This document shows, in pieces, positions 46,395 to 56,500 of a DNA stretch of 64,000 nt (positions within the stretch are counted from its first letter, which is position 1; each line of letters starts with the position of its first letter). The position numbers were made by a program, and so were the translations under genes. The notes below the pieces were generated by a model. That model saw only the letters and a list, made by a program, of their open reading frames with translations, did no database searches and was not told the origin of the DNA. The stretch covers positions 53,466 to 117,465 of the forward strand of contig NZ_JACJQG010000022.1 in NCBI RefSeq assembly GCF_014696435.1, read 5' to 3'. This DNA comes from Calothrix anomala FACHB-343. GTDB lineage: Bacteria > Cyanobacteriota > Cyanobacteriia > Cyanobacteriales > Nostocaceae.

Positions 46395-48167
46395 TTACGA
46401 AGCTACCTGCGCAGCAGTCCTAGGCCGGCGTCTTCTCCCATCGCTGACTTTGACAGGTGGCTCATCAGGAATCTGCATTAACAATGTTACTGTAGGTTGA
46501 CATTGCAATTCCCGACGGATAGAGCGTTGCAATTCTCTTTCTAACATCCCTTGCAAACCACCCCAATCGACTTCCGTTTGCTCTCCTTCACCGGGTTGTG
46601 TAAATTCTGACCAACGAACGCCCAAAATTTCTTCAATTCGCTGTTGTACCCATTTTTGTAAAAGCGATCGCTCTATACTAGTTACCACACCTCTGAGGTG
46701 AATTTCTGGCTTGGCTAATAATTTACCACTCCAATCAATAGCTGCGGCAATAGTGACAATACCTTCTGAAGCCATGCGCTGGCGTTCTTGTAATACCTTA
46801 GCGCTAACCATCCCAGAACTCGTAGTATCTACCAATTCAATTCCTGATGGCACTTTACCAGATACACGAATTGCGTCTTCTGTCAACTCAACAATATCGC
46901 CATTCTGGAGAATCACCATATTTTCTTCGGGAATACCCATACTTTGCGCTGTTTGCGCGTGCTTCACTAACATCCGATGTTCGCCGTGAAATGGTACGAA
47001 AAACTTCGGTTTGGTTAAAGCAATCATCAGTTTTTGGTCTTCTTGACAACCGTGTCCTGAAACGTGAATTCCTTTCTCCCGTCCATAGACAACGTTTGCG
47101 CCTTGAAGCATCAGTTTATCTATAGTATTTACAACGGCGATGGTATTTCCCGGAATTGGGTTAGCGGAAAATACTACTGTATCCCCTGGGCGAATTTTAA
47201 TATGGGGATGCTCTTTATTCGCAATTCGCGTCATTGCTGACATCGGTTCGCCCTGAGAACCTGTAGTCAGAATCAACACATTCTCATCAGGAAGGCTGCG
47301 GACAGTATGTAGCGGTTGCAACAAATGATCGGGACATTTGATGTAGCCTAGATTACGCGCATGGGCAATCAAATTCAGCATCGAACGACCGACAACTGTC
47401 ACTGTGCGGTTGTACTTCTGCGCCAGTTCCAAAATCATGTTGATGCGATGGACGCTAGAAGCAAAGGTAGTGACAAATAATCGTCCTGGGGTTTGTGCAA
47501 ATACCCGGTCAAGATTGGGATAGACAGAACGTTCTGAAGGGGTAAATCCGGGTACTTCTGAGTTTGTGGAATCGCTCAACAAACAAAGCACGCCTTTTTC
47601 GCCATGTTCTGCTAGTCGTTGTAAGTCAAATCTTTCCCCATCAACTGGGGTGTGGTCAATTTTAAAATCTCCGGTGTGGATAACTATACCTATGGGTGTA
47701 TGAATCGCTACGGTAAAGCTATCAGCAATGGAGTGGGTGTTGCGAATGTATTCGACAAAGAAGGATTTGCCAATTCTGACAACATCGCGGGGTAAAACCG
47801 ATCTTAACTCTGTGCGATCGCGTACTCCTGCTTCTTCTAATTTCCCTTCTAGCATGGCCATTGCTAGTCTGGGGCCATAAATTACAGGTATTTCAAATTG
47901 TTTGAGGTGAAATGCAATCCCGCCTATGTGGTCTTCATGACCGTGGGTAACAATCATGCCTTTGATTTTATGGCGATTTTCCCGGAGATAGGTGGTATCT
48001 GGCAGGACAATATTTACACCATGCATCGCCTCTGTGGGAAAGGCTAAACCTGCATCTAATAAAATAATTTCGTCATCGTACTCGAAAACACAGGTATTTT
48101 TACCAATCTCATGTAATCCGCCCAAAGGAATAATTTTTAGGGCGGAGCTTGTATCGTTTTTAGCCAT
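46395..48167 (-). CDS. rnj: Ribonuclease J
   Basis: RNase J is a 5'-3' exonuclease and endonuclease central to mRNA decay and rRNA processing. The 590-residue protein has the beta-CASP metallo-beta-lactamase core with THGHEDHIGG (residues 74-83) as zinc-binding motif, HTGDFKIDHTP, LSDSTNSEVPGFT and VSGHGCQEDQKLMI. The C-terminal domain is followed by a basic RRRRPRTAA tail. It lies downstream of dapA on the same strand, in an order usual for cyanobacteria, though separated by 288 bases. Confidence 0.95.
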   Translation of the reverse strand: MAKNDTSSALKIIPLGGLHEIGKNTCVFEYDDEIILLDAGLAFPTEAMHGVNIVLPDTTYLRENRHKIKGMIVTHGHEDHIGGIAFHLKQFEIPVIYGPRLAMAMLEGKLEEAGVRDRTELRSVLPRDVVRIGKSFFVEYIRNTHSIADSFTVAIHTPIGIVIHTGDFKIDHTPVDGERFDLQRLAEHGEKGVLCLLSDSTNSEVPGFTPSERSVYPNLDRVFAQTPGRLFVTTFASSVHRINMILELAQKYNRTVTVVGRSMLNLIAHARNLGYIKCPDHLLQPLHTVRSLPDENVLILTTGSQGEPMSAMTRIANKEHPHIKIRPGDTVVFSANPIPGNTIAVVNTIDKLMLQGANVVYGREKGIHVSGHGCQEDQKLMIALTKPKFFVPFHGEHRMLVKHAQTAQSMGIPEENMVILQNGDIVELTEDAIRVSGKVPSGIELVDTTSSGMVSAKVLQERQRMASEGIVTIAAAIDWSGKLLAKPEIHLRGVVTSIERSLLQKWVQQRIEEILGVRWSEFTQPGEGEQTEVDWGGLQGMLERELQRSIRRELQCQPTVTLLMQIPDEPPVKVSDGRRRRPRTAAQVAS

Positions 48168-48455
48168 TTGCTCCTTGAATTGTTGTTTGTGGTTAATTTA
48201 AGTTAATAAAGTTAGCATCTTGTATCAAAGACAACATTAGCTGTCTTATCCGGACATTCCCAAAGCAGCCTAATTTAAATCTGATTTTTCTATTGTTTGT
48301 TCAATAAAAATGGATTTTACGCTGAAGGATTCATATTATAGCTATTCAGTCGTAACACAGGAGTTGCTACTGTACCTGGTAAAAATTATGTATTTTCCTT
48401 GTTTCTTATGTATCTGTAGTAACACTGAACTTGCTAGTAAATAGCAAGCTGGTAC

Positions 48456-49340
48456 TTAGATTAAACTAAGTTCTTTGAGAACCACCTCTAACTTGTGACT
48501 AATTTCTGGTTCAGCTTCACATAAAGGTAGCCGAGTTGAACCAACCTCCCAACCTTGAATTTTTAATGCTGTTTTTACGGGAATGGGATTTGTCGTTAAA
48601 AATAAAGCTTTAAACAGTGGAAAAAGTTGCAGATGTATTTCAGTCGCCACCTCAATTTTTCCCACACCAAAGGCTTGGATCATCTGCTGTAGTTGGTTGC
48701 CTACCAGATGCGAAGCTACGCTCACCACACCTTTAGCACCGATCGCTAACAAAGGCAAAGTTAAAGAATCATCTCCAGCGTAAATCTGAAATTCTTTGGG
48801 TGTCAAGCGGCGAATTTCACTGGCTTGGTCTAAACTCCCACTAGCTTCTTTTATACCAACAATATTATTAATCTCCGCTAACCGGGCAACTGTTTCTGAA
48901 CTGAGGTTTTGTCCAGTACGACCGGGAATGTTATACAACAGGATAGGTAAGTCGGGACAGGCTTGCGCTACCGCCTGAAAGTGCTGGTAAAGTCCAGCTT
49001 GGGGCGGTTTATTATAATAGGGCACGACTTGTAAAGTCCCATGTACTCCTATTTTAGCTGCCTTTTGGGTGGCGGCGATCGCTTCTTTGGTGGAATTAGA
49101 ACCACAGCCGGCGATGACTTTGGCTTTTCCTGCTACCGCCTGCAACACTTCCACAAACAGCTGATACTCCTCATCCCAAGTTAGGGTAGGAGATTCACCT
49201 GTTGTACCACATACCACCAATGTATCTGTACCGTTATTCGCTAGATGTGCTGCTAGTTCTGCCGCTACATCATAGTTGACGCTGCCGTCTGCTTTAAACG
49301 GCGTAATCATAGCGGTTAAAACTCTACCAAAATCTCCCAC
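48456..49340 (-). CDS. dapA: 4-Hydroxy-tetrahydrodipicolinate synthase
   Basis: DapA condenses pyruvate and aspartate semialdehyde, the first dedicated step of lysine and diaminopimelate synthesis. The 294-residue protein has [10 protein letters not shown] (44-53), Tyr136 in [10 protein letters not shown] and the Schiff-base Lys164 in GIKEASGS. Length is normal. It lies downstream of asd, whose product is its substrate, 138 bases away with STRR in between. Confidence 0.95.
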   Translation of the reverse strand: MGDFGRVLTAMITPFKADGSVNYDVAAELAAHLANNGTDTLVVCGTTGESPTLTWDEEYQLFVEVLQAVAGKAKVIAGCGSNSTKEAIAATQKAAKIGVHGTLQVVPYYNKPPQAGLYQHFQAVAQACPDLPILLYNIPGRTGQNLSSETVARLAEINNIVGIKEASGSLDQASEIRRLTPKEFQIYAGDDSLTLPLLAIGAKGVVSVASHLVGNQLQQMIQAFGVGKIEVATEIHLQLFPLFKALFLTTNPIPVKTALKIQGWEVGSTRLPLCEAEPEISHKLEVVLKELSLI

Positions 49341-49439
49341 CCTTTTTCTACTCCTGATTATCCTTCTTATTGTTTGTCACTTGGTGGTTTTATTTCATAA
49401 TTGTCATTTGTCAGAGACGCGATAACCCTTGTCTGTACA

Positions 49440-49494
49440 GTTGTCTAAATCCAATGACAATTGACTAATGACAATTGACTAATGACTAATAGCT
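49440..49494. repeat. TGACAAT/TGACTAA heptamer repeats at the end of asd
   Basis: Six heptamers of the TGACAAT or TGACTAA type follow each other and provide the last codons and the stop of asd on the minus strand. An AGAGACGCGATAACCC repeat lies beside it (about 49412). Confidence 0.8.
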
Positions 49495-50516
49495 AATGGT
49501 TTTAGTAGATTTTTCTCTACTAATAACTCAGCAATTTGCACTGCGTTTAATGCTGCACCTTTACGGATTTGATCGCCACATAGCCATAGTTCTAAGCCAC
49601 AAGGATGAGAAATGTCTTGACGAATTCTGCCTACTAAAACTTCATCTCGACCAGTGGCTTCAATTGGCATGGGGAAGTGATTTGCCTGCCAATCTTCTAC
49701 CAACTTAACTCCAGGAGAGTGGCTTAAAATTTCTCTAGCTGACTCTGGGCTAAAGGGGGTCTCGAATTCTATATTAACTGCTTCTGAGTGGGCGCGCAGT
49801 ACGGGAACCCGCACACAAGTGGCAGTAATTCTTATTTGTTGGTTACCAAAGATTTTGCGGGTTTCGTTGACCATTTTCATTTCTTCTTCACAATAGCCCC
49901 AATCGGTTAAGGGGGAATTGTGGGCAAAGAGATTAAATGCTAACGGATAAGGTAATACTTCTGCAACTGGGGTTTTGCCGTCTAATATTGCCTGGGATTG
50001 GGTTTGCACTTCTGCCATTGCTTTGGCACCAGCACCACTGGCAGATTGATAGGTTGCTACTACCAGCCTTTTGATTGGTTGAATTTGGTGTAACGGCCAG
50101 ATTGCCACTGCCATTAAAATTGTCGTGCAGTTGGGGTTGGCAATGATACCTTGATGGGACTCTGCGGCTTGGGGATTTACCTCTGGAACGATTAAAGGTA
50201 CAGATTCTTGCATCCGGAAGGCACTGGAGTTATCGATGACGACTGCGCCTTTTTCTACGGCTTTTGGTGCCCAAGTTTTAGATGTGGAACCGCCAGCACT
50301 GGCGAGGACTATATCTATACCTTCAAAGGCGCGATCGCTTACCGCCTCTATTGCTAAACTTTCTCCTTTAAAGGAGATTGTGCGCCCTACACTCCTCTCG
50401 GAGGCTAACAATTTTAAATTTGCTACCGGAAAATTCCGACTTTCCAGTAATTCCAACAACTCCGTACCCACGGCACCAGTTGCGCCCAAAATAGCTACAT
50501 TATAGGATTTAGACAA
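49479..50516 (-). CDS. asd: Aspartate-semialdehyde dehydrogenase
   Basis: Asd reduces aspartyl phosphate to aspartate semialdehyde for lysine, threonine and methionine synthesis. The 345-residue protein has the NADP-binding ILGATGAVGTELL (9-21), the nucleophilic Cys130 in IANPNCTT, and SASGAGAKAM. The last few codons and the stop lie in heptamer repeats. It precedes dapA on the same strand, as in other cyanobacteria, and is divergent from tig. Confidence 0.95.
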   Translation of the reverse strand: MSKSYNVAILGATGAVGTELLELLESRNFPVANLKLLASERSVGRTISFKGESLAIEAVSDRAFEGIDIVLASAGGSTSKTWAPKAVEKGAVVIDNSSAFRMQESVPLIVPEVNPQAAESHQGIIANPNCTTILMAVAIWPLHQIQPIKRLVVATYQSASGAGAKAMAEVQTQSQAILDGKTPVAEVLPYPLAFNLFAHNSPLTDWGYCEEEMKMVNETRKIFGNQQIRITATCVRVPVLRAHSEAVNIEFETPFSPESAREILSHSPGVKLVEDWQANHFPMPIEATGRDEVLVGRIRQDISHPCGLELWLCGDQIRKGAALNAVQIAELLVEKNLLKPLAISH

Positions 50517-51339
50517 CCTTACTTCCTCCTTTAAGAGGTTATTTTATGATTTATTGAACAGATGCAAAAAATACAAAACTTATTTCATTAAGGAATAGTA
50601 GTAGTAAAAAACATTAACATTAAATATATTTTTATTACTTTTTATGCTTCCAAAGGCTTTGCCGATGGACATTGATGAAGATTTTTTGATTTTAATAAAT
50701 TTAGTAACGCTTTGCTTTTTGCTTATTTACTTTCTTTTGCTGACATTCATATTTTGTTACTTTTATTTAAGTTATATTATTATACAACGAATTTATTAGC
50801 GATCAAAGAATTAAAATTCTGTAATTAATTATTGTGGGAGTTTCATAATTTTCCAGTTCAGTCAACAATTTTGTCTGAGAAATTGTGCTGTCTAGATGAT
50901 GGATGTACTATGATCCAAGTGAACGAAAACCAGCAAAACAATCAACTGAGCGATGCAGTAGTGCCATCAGTGGCAATAAATCCCAACTGGAAATGCAAAT
51001 TTCTACTCGAAGACCAGGATATCACGCTGTTAGCCCTCTGAATCATAAATCCACTTATGTGCTTAGATATGGAGTGTGCAACCCCCAATATCAGTAGATA
51101 ACTTTGTGGTTGGGGATCGGGCAACAGTCTTGAGGATGGAGGCGATGGGTAAACTTATTGCACTAAAGTGTTCAGTCATTTGCCATTAGCAGTACACTGG
51201 ATCTCTGCTGCCGGGCAGAGATTGAGAGTAGGATTCTCATCATCCCCGATCCAGCCAAGAGATAGCAACGAACAGCAGCGAGCGATCGCGTGCGTGTCTG
51301 TACTCGGAGTTAAAAATACCAGAAATTCAGAGACAAAGC
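50517..51339. other. Long divergent spacer between asd and tig
   Basis: This 823-base region contains the promoters of asd and tig. It holds one possible small ORF (50910-51041), and otherwise AT-rich sequence without repeats until a HIP1 octamer near 51283. No riboswitch or hairpin terminator is evident. Confidence 0.5.
50910..51041 (+). CDS. Possible small protein (43 residues)
   Basis: The frame from the ATG at 50910 encodes MIQVNENQQNNQLSDAV and continues with VPSVAINPNWKCKFLLED. Composition is protein-like and the reading frame is not in a repeat, but there is no strong ribosome site and no family that I know. It could be a conserved microprotein or a chance ORF in the leader of tig. 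Confidence 0.3.
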   Translation: MIQVNENQQNNQLSDAVVPSVAINPNWKCKFLLEDQDITLLAL

Positions 51340-52752
51340 ATGAAAGTCACCCAGGAAAAACTTCCCGCCAGTCAAATAGGGCTGGAAATAGAGATTACAC
51401 CAGAGATTACCAAACAAACCTACGAACAGGTAATTAAAAACCTAGCCAGTACCGCCAATATTCCTGGGTTTCGCAAAGGCAAAGTGCCTCGGCAAATATT
51501 GCTACAGCAACTAGGTACCACTCGGATTAAAGCAGCCGCCTTAGAAGAATTAATTCAAGATGGCATAGAAAAAGCTGTTAAACAAGAAGACATTAAAGCT
51601 ATTGGGCAACCTCAGTTACGCTCTGACTTTGAAGAATTAATTAAAAATTATCAACCAGGGCAACCGCTAACTTTTTCTGCGGCTGTGGATGTAGAACCAG
51701 AAATCGAGCTAGAGAAATACACAGGCTTACAAGCCAAAGCTGAGGAAATTAAATACGATCCGGCTCGCGTTGATGAAGTTCTCGATCAAGAACGGCAAAA
51801 ACTCGGCACTTTGATTCCTGTGGAAGGGCGTGCAGCCCAAATTGGCGATACTGCGGTTTTAGATTTTAAAGGCGTATTGGCTAAAGCTGAGGGTGAAGAC
51901 GAATCCGCAGAACCTACCCCGATTCCTGGCGGCGAAGCATCTGATTTTCAAGTGGAATTATACGAAGATCGGTTTATTCCCGGATTTGTCGTGGGAATTG
52001 TGGGAATGAATCCTGGGGAAACCAAAGAAATTTCCGCCCAATTCCCCGATCCTTATGCCAATGAAGAGTTAGCAGGTAAACCCGCTGTGTTTACCGTGAC
52101 GCTTAAGGAAATCAAGGAAAAAGAATTACCAGAATTAGATGATGACTTTGCCCAAGAAGTCAGCGACTTTGATACCTTAGCGGAATTAAGAGCTTCTTTA
52201 GAAGAGCGCTATCAAAAAGAAGCAGAACAAAAAACCAAAACCAATCAGCAAGAAGCCTTATTAGCAGAACTACTCAAGCAGGTTAAAGTTGATTTACCCG
52301 GAACTTTAATTGAGCAAGAAGTCGATGCCATGCTGACACAAACAGCTATCAGGCTGTCACAGCAAGGATTGGATGTGCGGAAATTATTCACCCAAGATAT
52401 TATTTCCCAGTTACGGGCGCGATCGCGCGATGAAGCCATTGAACGCCTACAACGTTCCCTCGCCTTACGGGAAATCAGCAAACGCGAATCTCTCCAGGTG
52501 ACAGACGCAGAAATTCAAGCTAGAGTCACAGAGTTAATTCAGGAGTACCCAGACGAAGAAGTAGACGAAGATAGACTACGTTCAGTCGTGGAAAACGAAC
52601 TAGCCACAGACAAAATCATGGACTGGCTTTTAGAACACTCAACAGTTGAACTTGTTCCTGAAGGTTCTTTGAGTACCCCAGACGAGGAAGCAGAAGCAGA
52701 AGCAGAAAGCACAGCAGAAACTAGCGAAGCGGCTGCAACTGAAGGGGAATAG
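51340..52752 (+). CDS. tig: Trigger factor
   Basis: Trigger factor binds at the ribosome exit and assists folding. The 470-residue protein has the ribosome-binding domain with GFRKGKVPRQIL (about 45-56), a PPIase FKBP-like domain (about 165-245, GDTAVLDFKG and FIPGFVVGIVGMNPGETKEI) and a helical C-terminal chaperone domain, ending in an Ala/Glu-rich tail that is typical of cyanobacteria. It is followed by clpP and clpX, the usual cyanobacterial order. Confidence 0.95.
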   Translation: MKVTQEKLPASQIGLEIEITPEITKQTYEQVIKNLASTANIPGFRKGKVPRQILLQQLGTTRIKAAALEELIQDGIEKAVKQEDIKAIGQPQLRSDFEELIKNYQPGQPLTFSAAVDVEPEIELEKYTGLQAKAEEIKYDPARVDEVLDQERQKLGTLIPVEGRAAQIGDTAVLDFKGVLAKAEGEDESAEPTPIPGGEASDFQVELYEDRFIPGFVVGIVGMNPGETKEISAQFPDPYANEELAGKPAVFTVTLKEIKEKELPELDDDFAQEVSDFDTLAELRASLEERYQKEAEQKTKTNQQEALLAELLKQVKVDLPGTLIEQEVDAMLTQTAIRLSQQGLDVRKLFTQDIISQLRARSRDEAIERLQRSLALREISKRESLQVTDAEIQARVTELIQEYPDEEVDEDRLRSVVENELATDKIMDWLLEHSTVELVPEGSLSTPDEEAEAEAESTAETSEAAATEGE

Positions 52753-52759
52753 ATTTTAG

Positions 52760-52895
52760 GGAGTAGGGGAGCAGGGAAGGGGACAAGGGAGACAAGGGAG
52801 ACAAGGGAGACAATTGTAAAGACGCGATTAATCGCGTCTCTACCCAATGCCCAATGCCCAATGCCCCATGCCCCATGCCCCATGCCCCACATCCC
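52760..52895. repeat. STRR block between tig and clpP
   Basis: GGGAGACAA units (about 52780-52810), a perfect 20-bp palindrome AGACGCGATTAATCGCGTCT (52820-52839) and CCCAATG/CCCCATG units (52843-52891) follow. The palindrome recurs at 55162-55181 and, partly, at 62256. Confidence 0.85.
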
Positions 52896-53096
52896 AATTT
52901 TCCCGCTAGAATGGTTAACAAATGTTAAAGAAATCACCACATCTGGTGCTATCTTCGCGAGATACTGGGTTACACGAGAACAATTTAGATGAGGCATAAT
53001 GGTTAACACATAGCCCAAATAAAAATCTAAATTAGTGAAAGAGGCAGTGTATTGCTGCTTCGATGTTTGTCCCACTTAGTTGTCAAATGTTTTTTT

Positions 53097-53795
53097 ATGC
53101 TTTTATCGCAGTCGGGAAATTACCCAATTAACAGCTTAAGTCGAATCAATATCAATTCTCACTTGAGCAGCCCAAACAACATTGTACCGATGGTGGTAGA
53201 ACAATCGGGTATGGGAGAAAGGGCATTTGATATCTACTCCCGCCTGCTTAGAGAGCGGATTATCTTTTTGGGAACGCCAATCGATGATGCTGTTGCCAAT
53301 TCGATTGTTGCTCAATTATTATTCCTGGATGCTGAAGACTCTGAAAAAGATATTCAGCTATACATTAATTCTCCTGGTGGTTCGGTCTACGCAGGTATGG
53401 CAATCTATGATACAATACAACAAATCCGTCCCGATGTTGTAACTATCTGTTTTGGATTAGCCGCTAGCATGGGGGCCTTTTTGCTCACAGCAGGGACTAA
53501 GGGTAAGCGTATGTCTTTACCCGACTCTCGGATTATGATTCACCAACCGCTTGGTGGTGCGCAAGGGCAAGCCATTGACATCGAAATTCAAGCCAGAGAA
53601 ATTCTTTACATTAAGGGTAAATTAAATCAGTTACTGTCTGAGCATACTGGTCAACCCTTAGAAAGAATTGAAGCAGATACAGAACGCGACTTTTTTATGT
53701 CGGCAGAAGAAGCGAAAACCTACGGTTTGATTGACCAAGTCATTTCCAGACAAAATATTCCCACACCAGGGGAAAACGTCACCATTCTGAAATAA
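53097..53795 (+). CDS. clpP: ATP-dependent Clp protease proteolytic subunit
   Basis: ClpP forms the proteolytic barrel that works with ClpX. The protein carries the catalytic Ser124 in [11 protein letters not shown], His149 in [10 protein letters not shown] and Asp further on; [11 protein letters not shown] is the handle region. I chose the ATG at 53097 ([10 protein letters not shown]; 232 residues); a shorter start at 53190 ([20 protein letters not shown]) is closer to typical ClpP length and remains possible. A start at 53052 seems too long. clpX begins nine bases after its stop. Confidence 0.93.
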   Translation: MLLSQSGNYPINSLSRININSHLSSPNNIVPMVVEQSGMGERAFDIYSRLLRERIIFLGTPIDDAVANSIVAQLLFLDAEDSEKDIQLYINSPGGSVYAGMAIYDTIQQIRPDVVTICFGLAASMGAFLLTAGTKGKRMSLPDSRIMIHQPLGGAQGQAIDIEIQAREILYIKGKLNQLLSEHTGQPLERIEADTERDFFMSAEEAKTYGLIDQVISRQNIPTPGENVTILK

Positions 53796-53804
53796 GAGGC
53801 TGGT

Positions 53805-55148
53805 ATGTCTAAGTACGACTCCCATTTAAAATGTTCGTTTTGTGGCAAGTCTCAAGAGCAGGTGCGTAAGTTGATCGCAGGGCCGGGAGTCTACATCTGC
53901 GATGAATGCGTTGACTTGTGTAATGAAATACTTGATGAGGAATTGCTCGATACCAATGGTGCGGCCGCGTCGCAACCAGCACCTAAGTCTGAGCCTCCGC
54001 AAAAACGCCGTACCCGCTCTTCCAGTCTTTCGTTTAACCAAATACCTAAACCTAGAGAGATTAAAAAGTATCTAGACGAACATGTTATTGGTCAAGACGA
54101 AGCCAAAAAAGTCCTGTCAGTGGCGGTTTACAATCACTATAAGCGGCTGGCAATAGTTCAGTCTAAAGCTAGTGGTAAACCAGGGACAGAAGACGCTGTA
54201 GAACTGCAAAAATCAAATATTTTGTTAATCGGCCCTACTGGCTGTGGCAAAACACTCTTAGCGCAAACCCTAGCAAAAATTCTTGATGTCCCCTTTGCGG
54301 TTGCTGATGCCACAACTTTAACAGAAGCAGGCTATGTCGGCGAAGATGTGGAAAACATCTTGCTCCGACTGTTACAGGTGGCAGATTTGGATGTGGAAGA
54401 AGCGCAACGGGGAATTATCTACATCGACGAAATTGATAAAATTGCCCGTAAGAGTGAGAACCCTTCAATTACCCGCGATGTCTCTGGTGAAGGCGTGCAG
54501 CAAGCTTTGCTGAAAATGCTCGAAGGCACAATCGCTAATGTACCACCCCAAGGCGGCCGGAAACATCCCTATCAAGATTGCATCCAGATTGACACCAGCA
54601 ACATTCTGTTTATCTGTGGTGGAGCCTTTGTAGGTTTAGAAAAGGTTGTAGATCAGAGAGTGGGTAAAAAGTCAATTGGCTTTGTACAACCTGGAGAAGG
54701 GCAAACCAAAGAAAAACGGGCAGCAGATACCCTAAGGTATCTAGAACCGGACGATTTGGTCAAATTTGGCATGATTCCGGAATTTATCGGACGGATACCC
54801 ATGGTAGCTGTGGTAGATCCGTTAGATGAAGAAGCTTTGATGGCGATTCTCACCCAACCACGCAGCGCCTTAGTTAAGCAGTACCAAAAACTGCTGAAGA
54901 TGGATAATGTCCAATTAGACTTTAAACCAGAAGCTTTGCGAGCGATCGCTCAAGAAGCCTATCGCCGGAAAACTGGTGCGAGAGCATTACGGGGCATTGT
55001 CGAGGAACTGATGTTAGATGTCATGTATGAGTTACCATCCCGTAAAGACGTAACTCGCTGTACAGTGACACGAGAAATGGTAGAGAAGCGTTCCACAGCC
55101 GAACTTTTAGTACATCCCTCTTCCCTACCCAAGCCAGAATCGGCATAG
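53805..55148 (+). CDS. clpX: Clp protease ATPase subunit ClpX
   Basis: ClpX unfolds substrates and feeds them to ClpP. The 447-residue protein has a zinc-binding domain (C10, C13, C32, C35), Walker [13 protein letters not shown] (about 145-156), Walker [10 protein letters not shown] and the substrate/IGF-loop region IGFVQPG. It is the second gene of the clpP-clpX pair. Length and motifs are normal. Confidence 0.97.
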   Translation: MSKYDSHLKCSFCGKSQEQVRKLIAGPGVYICDECVDLCNEILDEELLDTNGAAASQPAPKSEPPQKRRTRSSSLSFNQIPKPREIKKYLDEHVIGQDEAKKVLSVAVYNHYKRLAIVQSKASGKPGTEDAVELQKSNILLIGPTGCGKTLLAQTLAKILDVPFAVADATTLTEAGYVGEDVENILLRLLQVADLDVEEAQRGIIYIDEIDKIARKSENPSITRDVSGEGVQQALLKMLEGTIANVPPQGGRKHPYQDCIQIDTSNILFICGGAFVGLEKVVDQRVGKKSIGFVQPGEGQTKEKRAADTLRYLEPDDLVKFGMIPEFIGRIPMVAVVDPLDEEALMAILTQPRSALVKQYQKLLKMDNVQLDFKPEALRAIAQEAYRRKTGARALRGIVEELMLDVMYELPSRKDVTRCTVTREMVEKRSTAELLVHPSSLPKPESA

Positions 55149-55159
55149 TAGTCAAGAGT

Positions 55160-55240
55160 AGAGACGCGATTAATCGCGTCTGTACAAGAGAGACGCGATA
55201 ACCCTTGTCTGTACAAGAGTCATTAGTCATTAGTCATTAG
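55160..55240. repeat. GACGCGATTAATCGCGTC palindrome and TTAGTCA heptamers
   Basis: The palindrome at 55162-55181 is followed by AGAGACGCGATAACCC and by three CATTAGT heptamers (about 55210-55231). They lie in the spacer after clpX. Confidence 0.8.
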
Positions 55241-55336
55241 TAAGCAATAATAAATAATAAAGAACAAATGACAAAGCGCAAAGTCGGAGCGCCGGCTTCC
55301 GGCGATCCGAACTTTGTAAGAGAGGACAAATGATAA

Positions 55337-56248
55337 ATGCCTTACATTAATGTTCGTGGTGTTGAGCATTATTACGAGTGGGTGAAAAAACCATCTAATT
55401 CCTGGGTAAAGCCAGTGATGGTTTTCATCCACGGTTGGGCTGGTTCGGCTAGGTACTGGCGCAGTACAGCTAACGCTTTAGTAGATCAATTTGATTGTTT
55501 ACTGTACGATTTACGAGGATTTGGGCGTTCTCGTGGTAAACCAAGTATAGTCCAAGCTAGCGAATCTGTTGCCGAATCGCGATCGCTTGCTGAAGAAGCC
55601 GCAGCAATTCAAGAATTAACTTATGAATTAGAAGAATATGCTGATGATTTGGCTGCATTGTTAGAACAATTGCAGCTTCAGCGTGTTTATATTAACGCTC
55701 ATTCGATGGGCGCATCTGTTGCAGCTTTGTTTTTTAACCGCTATCCGCAAAAAGTTGAACGGGGAATTTTGACTTGTAGCGGAATTTTTGAGTACGACGA
55801 AAAAGCCTTTGCAGCTTTTCATAAATTCGGCGGCTATGTAGTTAAATTTCGTCCTCAGTGGTTAGGAAAAATACCCTTTGTTGACAGGATGTTTATGGCG
55901 AGGTTTCTGCATCGCTCCATACCCAAAGCAGAACGCCAAGCTTTTTTACAAGATTTTCTCGAAGCTGATTATGATGCGGCTTTAGGGACAATTTTTACTT
56001 CGGTGAGTAAAGCACAATCGGAAGTTATGCCCCAGGAGTTTGCTAAATTGACAGTACCAGTACTGTTAGTTGCGGGGGAGTATGACAAGATTATTCCCGC
56101 AAAAATGGGACGACAAGCTGCGGCGATGAGTGATAAGGTTGAGTTTGCGATGATTCCCGATACAGCGCATTTCCCAATGTTAGAAGATGCTTCTACTTAC
56201 CTGCGAATGGTGGGGGAGTTTTTGCAAATTCCCGTAGCAGTTGATTGA
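55337..56248 (+). CDS. Alpha/beta-fold hydrolase
   Basis: This 303-residue protein has the alpha/beta-hydrolase fold with the oxyanion-hole segment VMVFIHGWAGSARYW (28-42), nucleophile Ser123 in AHSMGAS, an Asp in VAGEYDKIIPA and a His in DTAHFPMLE. The triad is complete. The substrate is unknown (ester, haloalkane or lipid). It follows clpX after repeats and its stop lies just upstream of the CRISPR leader. The neighbourhood suggests no pathway. Confidence 0.88.
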   Translation: MPYINVRGVEHYYEWVKKPSNSWVKPVMVFIHGWAGSARYWRSTANALVDQFDCLLYDLRGFGRSRGKPSIVQASESVAESRSLAEEAAAIQELTYELEEYADDLAALLEQLQLQRVYINAHSMGASVAALFFNRYPQKVERGILTCSGIFEYDEKAFAAFHKFGGYVVKFRPQWLGKIPFVDRMFMARFLHRSIPKAERQAFLQDFLEADYDAALGTIFTSVSKAQSEVMPQEFAKLTVPVLLVAGEYDKIIPAKMGRQAAAMSDKVEFAMIPDTAHFPMLEDASTYLRMVGEFLQIPVAVD

Positions 56249-56500
56249 GGAAATGACGATTTTCTCCGCAGAATGCGCGGATGGGTAGGTGTGGAAAATA
56301 GGATTTTGGCACACATAGCTGAAACTCCTTATCTGTAAGACTTTCACAGGTTAATTACTTATCTATCGCCCGCGCACCTTACACAGACTGGCTTTCAGCG
56401 ATTTTGGGTTTGCTTGTTTTCTATTGCTTGTGTTATGATTTACTCATCCGCGCACCAGAACCTTGAAAACCTCATATTGCTTAACTTTCAGGCTTCCGCA
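56249..56500 (+). promoter_or_regulatory. CRISPR leader with candidate promoter
   Basis: No ORF is present. TTGCTT (56410-56415) and TATGAT (56434-56439), 18 bases apart, make a plausible promoter, giving a transcript that starts about 55 bases before the first repeat. The motif CCGCGCACC occurs twice, near 56369 and 56448. The degenerate last repeat on the far side agrees with this end being the leader. Confidence 0.6.

Noticed and set aside
52539-53075. 178-codon minus-strand ORF between tig and clpP
   Set aside because: It runs opposite the end of tig and through STRR repeats; Ser-rich sequence is the shadow of the Glu-rich tail of trigger factor.
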